Assembly: GCF_001439665.1 (NCBI RefSeq)
Contig: NZ_LMAK01000045.1
Location: forward strand, 62,001-126,000
DNA: 64,000 nt
Reading direction: 5' to 3'
From: Formosa algae
Lineage (GTDB): Bacteria > Bacteroidota > Bacteroidia > Flavobacteriales > Flavobacteriaceae
Below, one piece after another: positions 8,559 through 17,855 of this stretch; positions within the stretch are counted from its first letter, which is position 1; each line of letters opens with the position of its first letter. The position numbers and the translations under genes are program-made. Below the pieces are notes generated by a model. The model saw only the letters and a list, made by a program, of their open reading frames with translations, searched no databases and was not told where the DNA came from.

Positions 8559-9776
8559 ATGAAAATAGTTGATATAAAAATATTTGTCAGTAATCCTGGA
8601 CGTAATTTCGTTACTGTTAAAATAGAAACAGACGAAGGTGTTTTTGGTTTGGGAGATGCTACTTTAAATGGTCGAGAACTGGCAGTTGTTGCCTATTTAG
8701 AGGAACATATAAAGCCCTGCCTAATCGGTAGAGATCCGCATAAAATTGAAGATATCTGGCAATATTTATACAAAGGCTGTTATTGGAGACGTGGCCCTAT
8801 TACCATGACTGCTATTGCGGGCATAGATATGGCACTATGGGATATTAAAGGAAAAGTAGCAGGTTTACCTGTTTATGAATTATTAGGCGGAAAAAGCCGT
8901 GAAAAAATTAGAGTGTATGGTCATGCAAATGGTCAAGATATTGATGATACTTTGCATCATTTAGACCAACTCATTTCTGAAGGTTTTACTGCGGTAAGAT
9001 TACAATGTGCGATTCCTGGTTTGGAAGGCACTTACGGAACATTAGCCGGTAAAAAGGATTATTTTGAATTACAAAGCGACAGACCTTTACCGCCGGAGCA
9101 ACTTTGGGACACCAAAGCCTATTTAGACTTCGTGCCAGAATTATTTAAGAAAGCGCGAGAAAAATATGGTAATAGTGTCGATTTATTACACGATACACAT
9201 AGCCGTTTAACACCTATAGAAGCCGCGCGATTAGGTAAAATTCTGGAACCTTATAATCTTTTATTTTTAGAAGATAGCGTTACCGCAGAAAACCAAAGCG
9301 GTTATAAATATGTGCGCGAACATACCACGACGCCACTTGCGGTTGGTGAAATTTTTAATTCTATTTGGGATGCCAAGGAATTGATAGAAAATCAGTGGAT
9401 AGATTATTTGCGAACAGCAGCCACACATTCCGGAGGGATAACACCTATGAGACGTATGACCGATTTTGCCTCACTGTACCATGTGAGAACGGCACCTCAC
9501 GGTCCGCCAGATATTTCTCCTATCGGACATGCCGCTCATGCGCATTTAAATTCATGGACACCAAACTTTGGTATACAAGAATTTATCGGATTTGGAGGCG
9601 AAGCATTAAATCGTGTTTTTAAACATCCCATGACATTTGAAAACGGCCATTTACTTGTGAATAATAAGCCAGGATTAGGAGTGGAATTTGACGAAGAAGC
9701 GGCTTCTCAATTTCCATATAAACGCTCTTATTTACCTGTGAGTCGTTTAAAAGACGGCACACTGTGGAATTGGTAG
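8559..9776 (+). CDS. manD: mannonate dehydratase ManD (enolase superfamily)
   Basis: Predicted to dehydrate D-mannonate (some family members act on D-gluconate) to 2-keto-3-deoxygluconate in uronate catabolism. The 405-residue protein has an N-terminal capping domain and a TIM barrel. Catalytic and metal residues of characterised ManD enzymes are visible: Arg147 and Tyr159, Asp212 and His214 in HDTHSR, Glu238 in LEDS, Glu264 in VGEIFNS and His314 in APHGPPD. It lies 227 bp after the secreted protein gene, so it may have its own promoter. No KDG kinase or aldolase is in the window, so the rest of the pathway must be elsewhere. Family assignment is strong; substrate is inferred. Confidence 0.88.
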   Translation: MKIVDIKIFVSNPGRNFVTVKIETDEGVFGLGDATLNGRELAVVAYLEEHIKPCLIGRDPHKIEDIWQYLYKGCYWRRGPITMTAIAGIDMALWDIKGKVAGLPVYELLGGKSREKIRVYGHANGQDIDDTLHHLDQLISEGFTAVRLQCAIPGLEGTYGTLAGKKDYFELQSDRPLPPEQLWDTKAYLDFVPELFKKAREKYGNSVDLLHDTHSRLTPIEAARLGKILEPYNLLFLEDSVTAENQSGYKYVREHTTTPLAVGEIFNSIWDAKELIENQWIDYLRTAATHSGGITPMRRMTDFASLYHVRTAPHGPPDISPIGHAAHAHLNSWTPNFGIQEFIGFGGEALNRVFKHPMTFENGHLLVNNKPGLGVEFDEEAASQFPYKRSYLPVSRLKDGTLWNW

Positions 9777-10126
9777 ATAGTTGTTAGTGAAAATAGGATA
9801 AATAGCCTTTAAGTTTGACCTCTTACTTAATGTGGCTGTTTAAAAAGCTTCCGACTCCGTTCAAACATCCTATTATCGTAATATAACATGCCTGATGGTT
9901 TACACTAAATTTAGTATAGGCTTGGCTTGCTTTATCTATATCTCATAAACTAAATAGTTGGACTAGTTGTGATATGCTAAAACACGTTAAGTATATCGAA
10001 TATTTTATAACCTATCACAGGCGATCAATAACATAAATCACTCAAATTACCCTATGAAAAAAGCACGAACCTCAATTGAGATTCGTGCTTTATTATATTT
10101 TAAATAACATTCTTAAAACGGACTAA
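9777..10126. other. convergent intergenic region
   Basis: A 350-bp spacer between convergent ends of manD and the J-domain gene. No ORF or RNA gene was recognised. It holds a 12-bp palindrome ACTAAATTTAGT at 9904-9915 and a bidirectional terminator at 10057-10095. Nothing else stands out. Confidence 0.6.
10057..10095. terminator. bidirectional intrinsic terminator
   Basis: GCACGAAcCTCAA / TTGAGaTTCGTGC forms a stem of about 12 pairs with one mismatch, flanked by A6 on the left and TTTATT on the right. It serves the minus-strand J-domain gene (U-run from the A tract) and probably the plus-strand manD transcript. Confidence 0.8.
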
Positions 10127-10579
10127 TTATGCCGTTTCAACTGTACGTTTTGATTTTCTATAAATGTATTTTGGAAAGATGTTACGCTTCGCAAAACGAC
10201 TCACTTTATCACTATTAATCATTTTAATATAGATTGGTTTTGTAACCCCGAAGTATTCGTAAGTCGAACCATCTACAAATGTAATTTCTAAAACTAAACT
10301 GTTCCACTGAAAATCGGCTACACCAGAATTAATAGTTTCATTGTAAGTGTCTTTATTTGCTTCTCTAGTTTCAGGAGCAATGCTCACTAGAAAATGGTAA
10401 CCATCTGTAATTTTACGTGTTTTAGCTTCAGCTTCTTCCACTAACGGATCTCCAGCTTGAAATTTATCTGGATGCCATTCCTTTGCAAGATTGCGATACT
10501 GTTTCTTTAAAGTCTTTAAATCGGCATCTTTATCAACTTCGAAAAGTTTTCTGTATTCCGTTATGCGTTTCATATTCAA
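10127..10579 (-). CDS. J-domain protein with C-terminal KTSC domain
   Basis: Two-domain cytosolic protein of 150 residues. The N-terminal J domain carries the HPD signature at residues 36-38 in KEWHPDKF and would stimulate an Hsp70 (DnaK). The C-terminal half (from about residue 89: FQWNSLVLEITFVDGSTYEYFGV) matches the KTSC fold, a small lysyl-tRNA-synthetase-linked domain proposed to bind nucleic acid. It lacks the Gly/Phe and zinc regions of true DnaJ. A second ATG at codon 3 is possible. It lies downstream of two RNA helicase genes on the same strand with a 113-bp gap, so an RNA-linked role is plausible but unproven. Confidence 0.8.
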   Translation of the reverse strand: MNMKRITEYRKLFEVDKDADLKTLKKQYRNLAKEWHPDKFQAGDPLVEEAEAKTRKITDGYHFLVSIAPETREANKDTYNETINSGVADFQWNSLVLEITFVDGSTYEYFGVTKPIYIKMINSDKVSRFAKRNIFPKYIYRKSKRTVETA

Positions 10580-10692
10580 TTATTTTTTGAAGCGGCGAAA
10601 GTACATCTTAATTTTATAGTAAACATCATCTTTTCAAAATAAAAAACAACTATAAATCAACACGTTACCAAATCGTTAGCTGCAAATTAAAT

Positions 10693-12006
10693 TTACAATA
10701 CGTAAATACGCACTTTTTTCTTTTTTAAGCGTGAATTATTTAAGGTTGAAACCAAGTTGTCTGCCATACTTTTAGGCACCGCAACAAAAGCACAATCTTG
10801 TTTTAGCTCAATAGCTCCCAACTGATCTTTATTTAATCCACCTTGTTTAAAAAACAACCCTGCAATATCTCCTTTCGAAATTTTATCTTTTCGTCCACCC
10901 GAGATGAATAAAGTCTCCCAAAACTGGGGTTTAAACGGTACTTTTTTAGAAATATCTATCGCCTTATCTTTCTCAATAAATTCAGGTAATTGCTCGTTAC
11001 TCCCTTTTAAAATATAGGCTGTCCCTTTTGCGTTTACACGTGCTGTTCGTCCGTTTCTATGTGTAAATTCTTCTACAGCGTACGGCAATTCATAATGAAT
11101 AATAAAATTAAGTTCAGGGATATCTATACCACGAGCGGCTAAGTCGGTTGCCAATAATACTTGACTGGTTCCGTTTCTAAACGTAATTAAAGCCCGTTCG
11201 CGATCTTTTTGTTCCATACCTCCTGAAAAGCAAGAATGACTAATCCGTTTTTTCCTTAGCGCTTCACTTACATTTTCTATACTATCTCTTAAATTACAGA
11301 ATACAATACCTTGTTTATGTCCGATATGCAACAATAAATCTATAAGCGTTTGTTCTTTATCTGGCGTTGGAGACACCACAGTTTTAATGACTAATTTTGA
11401 AGGTACTTTAGCATCTAAAAAATCAATAATAACTGGTTGATGTAGATTTACGAAATTCGGAATTTTAACTCCTTGTGTTGCTGAGGTTAACACCCGTTTT
11501 TCGATGTTTGGTAATTGCGTTAAGATGCCACGCATTTCTTCTTCAAAACCTTGTTCTAATGATTTATCGAATTCGTCTAAAATAAGATATAAAATTGAAT
11601 CTCTTGAAAAACGATTCGCACTAAAATGATCTAAAATACGTCCAGGCGTTCCAATAAGAATGGCCGGATTATGTTTTAGTTCTATTTTATCCTTAGACAT
11701 TGGGCGTCCGCCATAAACGGCATTGACTTTAAATCCGGTGCCCATTTCGCGAACCACTTGTTCTATCTGAATTGCCAATTCGCGTGTTGGCACCACAATT
11801 AATGCTTGAATCTCGTCTACTTCGGGATCTAGCATTTTTATAATAGGCAATAAAAAAGCTAATGTTTTCCCCGTTCCTGTTGGCGAAAGTATAATGGTGT
11901 TTGTTGCATTTTCAATAGCTAAAAGCGCATCTTCCTGCATCGGGTTTAACGCTTTGATATTTAATTTGTTTAAAATATCTTGTTGTTCTTTTAATATGTT
12001 TGCCAT
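10693..12006 (-). CDS. DEAD-box-family RNA helicase (DEFD variant) with DbpA-like RNA-binding domain
   Basis: ATP-dependent RNA helicase of 437 residues. Motifs in order: Q motif region near residue 23 (PMQEDAL), Walker A SPTGTGKT at 41-48, PTREL, TPGR, motif II DEFD at 144-147 instead of DEAD, SAT at 175-177, and the C-terminal RecA lobe with HRNGRTAR. Residues about 365-437 resemble the DbpA RNA-binding domain, which in Escherichia coli DbpA targets 23S rRNA. That suggests ribosome assembly. The gene starts 5 bp after the other helicase gene, so both are one operon. The Phe in motif II seems to be a lineage variant rather than damage, because all other motifs are intact. Confidence 0.9.
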   Translation of the reverse strand: MANILKEQQDILNKLNIKALNPMQEDALLAIENATNTIILSPTGTGKTLAFLLPIIKMLDPEVDEIQALIVVPTRELAIQIEQVVREMGTGFKVNAVYGGRPMSKDKIELKHNPAILIGTPGRILDHFSANRFSRDSILYLILDEFDKSLEQGFEEEMRGILTQLPNIEKRVLTSATQGVKIPNFVNLHQPVIIDFLDAKVPSKLVIKTVVSPTPDKEQTLIDLLLHIGHKQGIVFCNLRDSIENVSEALRKKRISHSCFSGGMEQKDRERALITFRNGTSQVLLATDLAARGIDIPELNFIIHYELPYAVEEFTHRNGRTARVNAKGTAYILKGSNEQLPEFIEKDKAIDISKKVPFKPQFWETLFISGGRKDKISKGDIAGLFFKQGGLNKDQLGAIELKQDCAFVAVPKSMADNLVSTLNNSRLKKKKVRIYVL

Positions 12007-12011
12007 TGCAA

Positions 12012-13352
12012 CTATTTATTTTTTTTCTTTTTAGACGGTTCCGATTTTTGATTTGCCGACGTATTTTGAAGTAAATACTGTGCCAAAATTTTATCGACCA
12101 ATTCGTCTTTTGTTAAGTGATGAAATGTGGTATGTATTTTATTTCTGAAGGTTTCAGAAACATCGCGATTGGGTTTTGTTTTAAATATCTTATTTGCCCA
12201 AATCAGTGCATTGTTTTCTTCTATGCTTTCTGCATCGGCTTTCTTTAATTCCGAAAAGCTAATCCCCAATTCATTCTCGAAATCGGCTACATCTTGGACT
12301 TCTTCTTCCTGTAATATGGTTAACGATAGCCCCTTTGCTCCTGCTCTAGCTGTACGTCCGCTTCGGTGCACATAGGCATCATAGGTATCAGGTAAATGAT
12401 AATTTACAACAAAGGCAACATCTTTTACATCAATTCCACGTGCCGCTAAATCGGTGGCAACTAACAAATCGATATACCCTTCACGGAATTGTCCCATAAT
12501 ACGATCACGAATCCCTTGCGTTAAACTTCCATGAATGGCGCCAGAAGAAAATTTATTAATTGCTAAATTCTTTGCTAATTTATTTACTGCGGCTTTTGTT
12601 TTACAGAAAATAATACCACGCTGACCTTCTTTTGACTTTAAGAAGTGTAGTAAAACCTCTAATTTCTCTATAGGTTCTACAACAATATATTGATGATCGA
12701 TCCCCTGATGTCCAACCGTTTCCATATCCGCTTCTACCTGAACCACATGTTTAGACATATAGTTTTGGATGAGTTGCTTTATAGTTCCTGGCATAGTTGC
12801 AGTAAACAAAAGCGTACGTCGCGTTTTCGGAATTTCTTTGATAATAAAATCTAAATCTTCTTTAAATGCACTTACCATTTCATCGGCTTCATCTAACACA
12901 AAATACGTCAATTGTTTAATGTCAATAGCATTACGCTTTACCAAATCGACTAAACGTCCTGGTGTTGCAATAACAATTTGTGTAGGTGTTTTTAAACGCT
13001 CTATTTGAGGTTTTATAGGTATACCGCCACATATAGAAGCGATAGAAATCTCGGGATTATGAGCTACTAAATCTGTTAGATTAGCAAATATTTGTTGGCC
13101 TAATTCGCGCGTTGGAGCTAAAACTAGCGCTTGAATATTAGAATTATTAGTGTCTATTAATTGTAATAAAGGCAGTCCGAAAGCGGCTGTTTTACCTGTT
13201 CCTGTTTTCGCTAAAGCAACAACATCTTTAGTTTCATTTAAAATTAATGGAATGGTTTTGGTTTGAATATCTGTAGGTACAGTAATCTTTAAATTGGCTA
13301 AACTCTGTAATAAAGTTTGTTGTATTCCTAATTCAGAAAAGGATTTTGACAT
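12012..13352 (-). CDS. DEAD-box ATP-dependent RNA helicase
   Basis: RNA helicase of 446 residues with Walker A AKTGTGKT, PTRELGQQ, TPGR, canonical DEAD (VLDEADEM), SAT (LFTATMPG), ARGID and HRSGRTAR. The basic C-terminal tail ends in a lysine run. I start it at ATG 13352 (MSKSFSELGI), which begins directly with the Q-motif region. A start 19 codons upstream would add a non-conserved segment (MPIECIPEKS) and would overlap a TAnnTTTG-type element at 13367-13374. It is the first gene of the pair. Such helicases often act in cold adaptation and ribosome biogenesis. The long upstream spacer holds a terminator-like hairpin that might attenuate this operon. Confidence 0.9.
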   Translation of the reverse strand: MSKSFSELGIQQTLLQSLANLKITVPTDIQTKTIPLILNETKDVVALAKTGTGKTAAFGLPLLQLIDTNNSNIQALVLAPTRELGQQIFANLTDLVAHNPEISIASICGGIPIKPQIERLKTPTQIVIATPGRLVDLVKRNAIDIKQLTYFVLDEADEMVSAFKEDLDFIIKEIPKTRRTLLFTATMPGTIKQLIQNYMSKHVVQVEADMETVGHQGIDHQYIVVEPIEKLEVLLHFLKSKEGQRGIIFCKTKAAVNKLAKNLAINKFSSGAIHGSLTQGIRDRIMGQFREGYIDLLVATDLAARGIDVKDVAFVVNYHLPDTYDAYVHRSGRTARAGAKGLSLTILQEEEVQDVADFENELGISFSELKKADAESIEENNALIWANKIFKTKPNRDVSETFRNKIHTTFHHLTKDELVDKILAQYLLQNTSANQKSEPSKKKKNK

Positions 13353-13876
13353 AATGTAATTTTCGGCAAAGATAATGACACTTTTCTCGGGAATACACTC
13401 TATTGGCATTTATTCCATTTCGAACAGGTTTTCAGAATATGTAAAAGTAAAATTATATTGTGAATTTAATTTAAGTCTTAAAAATAACTTTGATTCTATA
13501 ATGAGAATTTTGCGTACTAAAAAGGCCTGTTTATAGGGTTAAACAAGCCTTAAATTTGCTATTAGCTGGACTTTATCCTTAGGGAGGGTATAAAGTTCAT
13601 GTCTTAAAAAAAATAGTTTGACTAATTTGAATCTATTTTTAATTGCGTTTAGATTACGAATATCAGCATAACTATAATAGTATTTTATAGTTTTCAATGA
13701 TTGCCACAACCTTTTAAGTGAATGGGTGACACTATTAGGTAAAGTGTTTGTTTTACTGTTGTAAACGCCCCAATATTAGACTTCTATTCATTTTAAAATA
13801 CTTTAATTTGTATACGCAACCACATTAAGGACATTTTTAGTGGTTAAATTGAAGTTTTAAAGAGACGAAATTAACA
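13353..13876. other. long structured intergenic region between helicase and LytS genes
   Basis: 524 bp without a convincing ORF between divergent operons. It contains a TAnnTTTG match on the minus strand at 13367-13374 (CAAAGATA on plus), a minus-strand terminator-like hairpin at 13515-13555, a second hairpin ACTTTAT...ATAAAGT next to it at about 13569-13600, and an 8-bp inverted repeat AACTATAA/TTATAGTT at 13670-13692. This could be a long helicase 5' leader or a small RNA gene. Confidence 0.4.
13515..13555 (-). terminator. minus-strand terminator-like hairpin 165 bp upstream of helicase operon
   Basis: Read on the minus strand: AAGGCTTGTTT, a short loop, AAACAGGCCTT, then TTTAG. That is a 10-11 bp stem with one mismatch ending in five T residues. 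On the plus strand the T-run is absent. There is no annotated gene for it to terminate, so it marks either an unannotated small RNA or a leader attenuator. Confidence 0.45.
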
Positions 13877-14914
13877 ATGAATAAATTTAAACGCTTTAGT
13901 GCTCAGATCGGGCTATTACTCACCATTTGGCTTATTTTATGGTCTGGACAATTTTGGGCTACGCGTTTTCTATTAGAGAACACTTCTGCTTTTATCGCAC
14001 AGATTATAGTAATATTATTTCTTATTTTCTTTGCCGCTCCAAAATATTTATTCACCAAAAAATATATGATTTTTATAGGCTTGTCAGTAATAATTTTGAT
14101 ATTAATGACATTAGCGGCATCGTATTTTATGCCACAAATTATGGAGCCTTTGCCACATCCTCGTGGTATGCGTCCTGAAGGCATAAATCCGAGAGATATG
14201 CATAAGCCGCCTTCAGAATTTCTTACACAAAGTTTGCTTATTGTGTTGTCTTATATTCTTGCTACCGTTATTGAAGTGGTGTATTACAATCAAAAAAATG
14301 AAGAAGCCTTAATTAAAAGTAAAGCGCAAACTTTAAATACAGAACTTAAGTTATTAAAATCTCAAATTAATCCGCATTTCTTATTTAACGCATTAAACAA
14401 CATTTATGCGTTATCTGGTATAGATACAGAAAAAACGCAAAAAAGTATTAGTTATTTATCAGATATGCTACGCTATGTGTTGTACGAGTGTGAGCAACCA
14501 TTAGTTTCGCTTCAAAAAGAGATGGATTATATCGATAATTACATTAAATTATTCAGATTAAAAAGTAGCAAAACATATCCCATTAGTACACAATTTAATG
14601 TGACTAACCCAAATATTATGTTATCACCTATGCTTTTAATTCCGTTTGTAGAAAATGCCTTTAAACATTCGAATATTGAAAAAATAAAAGATACATTTAT
14701 AACCATTTATATTGAAACCACACCACAAAGTATACTTTTCAAAGTAGAGAATAGTATCCCTGAAGCACCTATAAACAAAGATGCTATGGGCGGAATTGGT
14801 TTAGAAAATGTAAAAAAACGTTTGGCTATATTATATCCGAACACACACGATTTAAAAATAACCACAGTAAATAATACTTTTAGTGTGTCTTTAAAACTAG
14901 AACAATATGTTTAA
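13877..14914 (+). CDS. LytS-type sensor histidine kinase
   Basis: Membrane sensor kinase of 345 residues. Four hydrophobic segments (about residues 10-29, 37-57, 62-84 and 117-137) precede the His_kinase domain with the phospho-acceptor His167 in QINPHFLFNALNNIY. The ATPase has an N box (PFVENAFKHS) and a short G region (GGIGLENVKKRL). It overlaps the LytTR regulator gene by 8 bp, the usual arrangement for this two-component pair. A proline/arginine-rich loop (PHPRGMRPEGINPRDMHKPP) between TM3 and TM4 may face the periplasm. The signal is unknown. Confidence 0.92.
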   Translation: MNKFKRFSAQIGLLLTIWLILWSGQFWATRFLLENTSAFIAQIIVILFLIFFAAPKYLFTKKYMIFIGLSVIILILMTLAASYFMPQIMEPLPHPRGMRPEGINPRDMHKPPSEFLTQSLLIVLSYILATVIEVVYYNQKNEEALIKSKAQTLNTELKLLKSQINPHFLFNALNNIYALSGIDTEKTQKSISYLSDMLRYVLYECEQPLVSLQKEMDYIDNYIKLFRLKSSKTYPISTQFNVTNPNIMLSPMLLIPFVENAFKHSNIEKIKDTFITIYIETTPQSILFKVENSIPEAPINKDAMGGIGLENVKKRLAILYPNTHDLKITTVNNTFSVSLKLEQYV

Positions 14915-15578
14915 GTGCTTAATCATTGACGACGAAGAATTAGCAAGAGCTTTACTAGAAAGTTATGTAAAAAAACTTGATTTTTTAGAATTACATGGCA
15001 GTTATGAGAGTCCGTTAGATGCTATGGTGACTTTGAAAGAGCAAGCTATAGATGTTATATTTTTAGACATACAAATGCCAGATTTAAAAGGAACAGATTT
15101 CGCAAAAATGATTCCTGCTGAAACTAAAGTGATTTTTACTACAGCCTATTCTGATTATGCCATTCAAGGCTTTGAACTTGATGCATTAGATTATTTATTG
15201 AAACCCATCACCTTCGAGCGTTTTTTAAAAGCAGTAAGCAAACTAAAAGTAACACATACTGAAGTGTCTAAAACAGAATACATCACCATTAAATCGGGTT
15301 ACGATTTACATAAAATAAAGTTAGAAGACATAGATTATATAGAAAGTGATAGCGAATATGTAGTGTTTTATCTTAACGGACGAAAAATTATGAGTTATCA
15401 AACTCTAAAATCTTTAGAAAAAACCTTGCCAACTTCCATGTTTTTAAGAGTTCATCGGTCTTATATTGTAAACAAAGCCAAAGTAACGGGTTTAAAAGGT
15501 CGCGATTTACTTTTAAATGAGATTATTATACCCGTTAGCGATTCGTATTACAACACCGTTAAATCAGAGTTGTTTTAA
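14907..15578 (+). CDS. LytTR family response regulator
   Basis: Transcription factor of 223 residues. The receiver domain (residues 1-115) has acidic pocket DDE at 8-10, phospho-acceptor Asp54 in FLDIQMPD, and Lys in LLKPI. The C-terminal LytTR DNA-binding domain (about 125-223) has IESDSEYVVFYLNGRKI and FLRVHRSYIVNKAKV. Such domains bind paired direct repeats through beta strands rather than a helix-turn-helix. Translation is coupled to the LytS-type kinase by overlap. The target genes are not evident here; the next gene is convergent. Confidence 0.92.
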   Translation: MFKCLIIDDEELARALLESYVKKLDFLELHGSYESPLDAMVTLKEQAIDVIFLDIQMPDLKGTDFAKMIPAETKVIFTTAYSDYAIQGFELDALDYLLKPITFERFLKAVSKLKVTHTEVSKTEYITIKSGYDLHKIKLEDIDYIESDSEYVVFYLNGRKIMSYQTLKSLEKTLPTSMFLRVHRSYIVNKAKVTGLKGRDLLLNEIIIPVSDSYYNTVKSELF

Positions 15579-15600
15579 GTCAAACGAAGTTCAAAACATC

Positions 15601-16530
15601 TTATTGTTTCAAATTCTTTTTAAATCGTGAAAAGATCACAATCTTTTTCTTAGAATTAATAAAATATACACCGGTTAACAATACACCTGCTGCAATTAGA
15701 GATTGTGTGCTTATATTTTCGTCTAACACATACCACCCCAACAATAGTGCAATAACGGGATTAACATAAGCCGAAGTTGCTACTTTTTCTGTAGACACTT
15801 CTTTTAATAGAAAGTTGAAAGCTGTAAAAGCGACAATGCTTCCAAATAAAATAAGTAAAACCATTGCAATTTGCGCCCTCGAACTCCAGACTAACGGACT
15901 GGTCCAAGTTTCTCCTAAAGCTAAACTTCCAAAAAGCAAAAGTGTTCCTGCTGTTAACATTTGATAGCCTGTACTAACAAAAAAGTGAGACGGTAAATTG
16001 GCTCTAGACACAAAAATACTAGCAAAACTAATTCCTAAAACACAAGAAAAAATAACGGCTATGCCAATCGTGCTTTCTTTAGTTAAGACTAAAGTATCCT
16101 GACTAATTAGCAAGTACATCCCTATTAATCCAAGCCCCACACCCATTAACGATTTTGGTTGTATTTTTTTTCCTTGAAGTATGCGCATTAAAAAAATCAC
16201 AAATAAAGGTTGTGTGGCCACTATTAAAGCCGCAAAACCACTATCTACATACTTTAACGCCCATACAAAAATCCCATTTCCATAAAACAAAAATAAAAAT
16301 CCAGCGATTATACAATTAAAAAACTGCGCTTTCGTAATACGTATGGGTAATTTTAAAACCTTAGCTATAATCATAATTAAAGTACCCGCACATAAAAAAC
16401 GAATGGCCGCTAATAAAAACGGAGCAACTTCAGTCACTACAATTTTATTCATTAAATAGGTCGATCCCCAAATCACATAAATGGCGAAAAACGAAAGAAT
16501 AATTAAAATGCCTTTGCGAGGTTTACTCAT
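15601..16530 (-). CDS. EamA/DMT superfamily transporter
   Basis: Inner membrane protein of 309 residues with ten predicted helices arranged as two EamA repeats (about 8-145 and 155-295). The N-terminal signature FFAIYVIWGSTYLMNKIVV and the repeat ending with a basic C-terminal tail fit the drug/metabolite transporter superfamily, whose members export or import amino acids and other metabolites. It is monocistronic and convergent with the LytTR gene. A second DMT transporter gene occurs at 22082-22984 but the two are not close copies. Substrate unknown. Confidence 0.88.
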   Translation of the reverse strand: MSKPRKGILIILSFFAIYVIWGSTYLMNKIVVTEVAPFLLAAIRFLCAGTLIMIIAKVLKLPIRITKAQFFNCIIAGFLFLFYGNGIFVWALKYVDSGFAALIVATQPLFVIFLMRILQGKKIQPKSLMGVGLGLIGMYLLISQDTLVLTKESTIGIAVIFSCVLGISFASIFVSRANLPSHFFVSTGYQMLTAGTLLLFGSLALGETWTSPLVWSSRAQIAMVLLILFGSIVAFTAFNFLLKEVSTEKVATSAYVNPVIALLLGWYVLDENISTQSLIAAGVLLTGVYFINSKKKIVIFSRFKKNLKQ

Positions 16531-16760
16531 AGTATAAAAAACTTGATATTATAAAAATAGAAAGTAAACAATATTAAGCAATAAAACTAAAAGAGATTCT
16601 ATGGTCTTTATAAAAAATCACAAACAATTTTAATGTGTTTTAAAAAATTTGAAATGAAAGCATACAAACCATCACTTTAATAAAAAAGGAAGCAAATATT
16701 ATGCAACCACTCAAAATATAGGCTTGATTTTTGATTAAATTTATAGATTAAATAATTATT

Positions 16761-17852
16761 ATGAATCGGACTGAATACGCATTACAAGAACGCATTAAGG
16801 AATTAACCTGTTTGTATGAGGTGTCCTCTATAATAGTGAATGCCAATTACGAACAAATTGAATCTGTGTTCTATGCCATTTCGCACAGTTTAAAAAAAGC
16901 GTTTCAATATCCTGAGCATACAGAAATTAGTATAAAGTATGATACCACATATGTAGCAACTGCTAATATAAATACAGATTTACCTAGCATAAAAGTGCCT
17001 ATAAAACTTTTTAATGTAAAAAACGGTAGCATACAAGCCAAGTATAACTCTAAAGAACTTCTTGAACATCCGTTTTTAAAAGAAGAACAGCAATTACTAC
17101 AAAGTGTTGCATTAAAGTTAGGAAGTTTATTAGAACGTTTTCAAATTATTAAAAATGAAGCCGCTTTAAAACGCCAAATGGAACATAACGATCGTTTAAC
17201 CATTTTAGGTGAAATTACAGCCGGTATCGCGCACGAACTAAATACACCTCTTGCCAATATTCTTGGTTTTGCAGAGCTATTAGAATCTAAAATCACTGAG
17301 AAAGACGATAAAAACGATTTAGAAAAAATTATACATAGCGCCATGTATTCCAGAGAAGTGGTAAAAAAACTCATGTTTTTTGCATGCGAAATGCCACAAG
17401 AAATGACCACTGTCAATATGGTACCCGTTATAAAAGACGCCTTAAGTTTATTATCGCCTACTTTTAAAAAAAATGACGTAAAATATGTCTTAAAAATAGA
17501 TCAGGAAAACCTTTTACTTAAAGCTGATACCATACAGCTGACTCAAATTATTTTCAATTTAATTTTAAATGCCATTTACTATTCTCAGCCTCAAGATTTG
17601 GTCACTATTGAAGCCTCAGAAACCAAGCAAAATATCCGTCTAAAAATAAGTGATCAAGGTCAAGGTGTATCAAACAAAAATTTAAATAAGATATTTCAAC
17701 CGTTTTTTACTACAAAACCCGTTGGTCAAGGTTCTGGTCTTGGATTAAGCGTAGTACATGGCATTGTATCCAGCCATAAAGGCTCTATTATTGTTAAAAA
17801 CAATACACCTAAAGGCGCAATATTTATTGTTAACTTACCTAAATACCATTAA
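16761..17852 (+). CDS. soluble NtrB-like sensor histidine kinase
   Basis: Cytosolic histidine kinase of 363 residues with no membrane segment. Residues 1-135 form a GAF/PAS-like sensory domain starting with a short helix (YALQERIKELTCLYEVSSII). The dimerisation domain has phospho-acceptor His158 in AGIAHELNTPLANILGFAEL. The ATPase has the N box (NLILNAIYYS), DQGQGV and GQGSGLGLSVVHGIV. Four bases separate it from the sigma-54 regulator gene, its obvious partner. Since it lacks transmembrane helices it must sense an internal cue such as redox state, nitrogen status or a partner protein. Cysteines are scarce, so direct redox sensing is uncertain. Confidence 0.92.
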   Translation: MNRTEYALQERIKELTCLYEVSSIIVNANYEQIESVFYAISHSLKKAFQYPEHTEISIKYDTTYVATANINTDLPSIKVPIKLFNVKNGSIQAKYNSKELLEHPFLKEEQQLLQSVALKLGSLLERFQIIKNEAALKRQMEHNDRLTILGEITAGIAHELNTPLANILGFAELLESKITEKDDKNDLEKIIHSAMYSREVVKKLMFFACEMPQEMTTVNMVPVIKDALSLLSPTFKKNDVKYVLKIDQENLLLKADTIQLTQIIFNLILNAIYYSQPQDLVTIEASETKQNIRLKISDQGQGVSNKNLNKIFQPFFTTKPVGQGSGLGLSVVHGIVSSHKGSIIVKNNTPKGAIFIVNLPKYH

Positions 17853-17855
17853 TTT

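Noticed and set aside
9365-9622. ORF in another frame within manD
   Set aside because: It lies wholly inside a well-supported gene and its product has no recognisable features, so it is a frame shadow.
13353-13409. Upstream start adding 19 residues to the second helicase
   Set aside because: The added residues are not part of the helicase fold and overlap a TAnnTTTG-type element; the shorter start begins at the Q motif.
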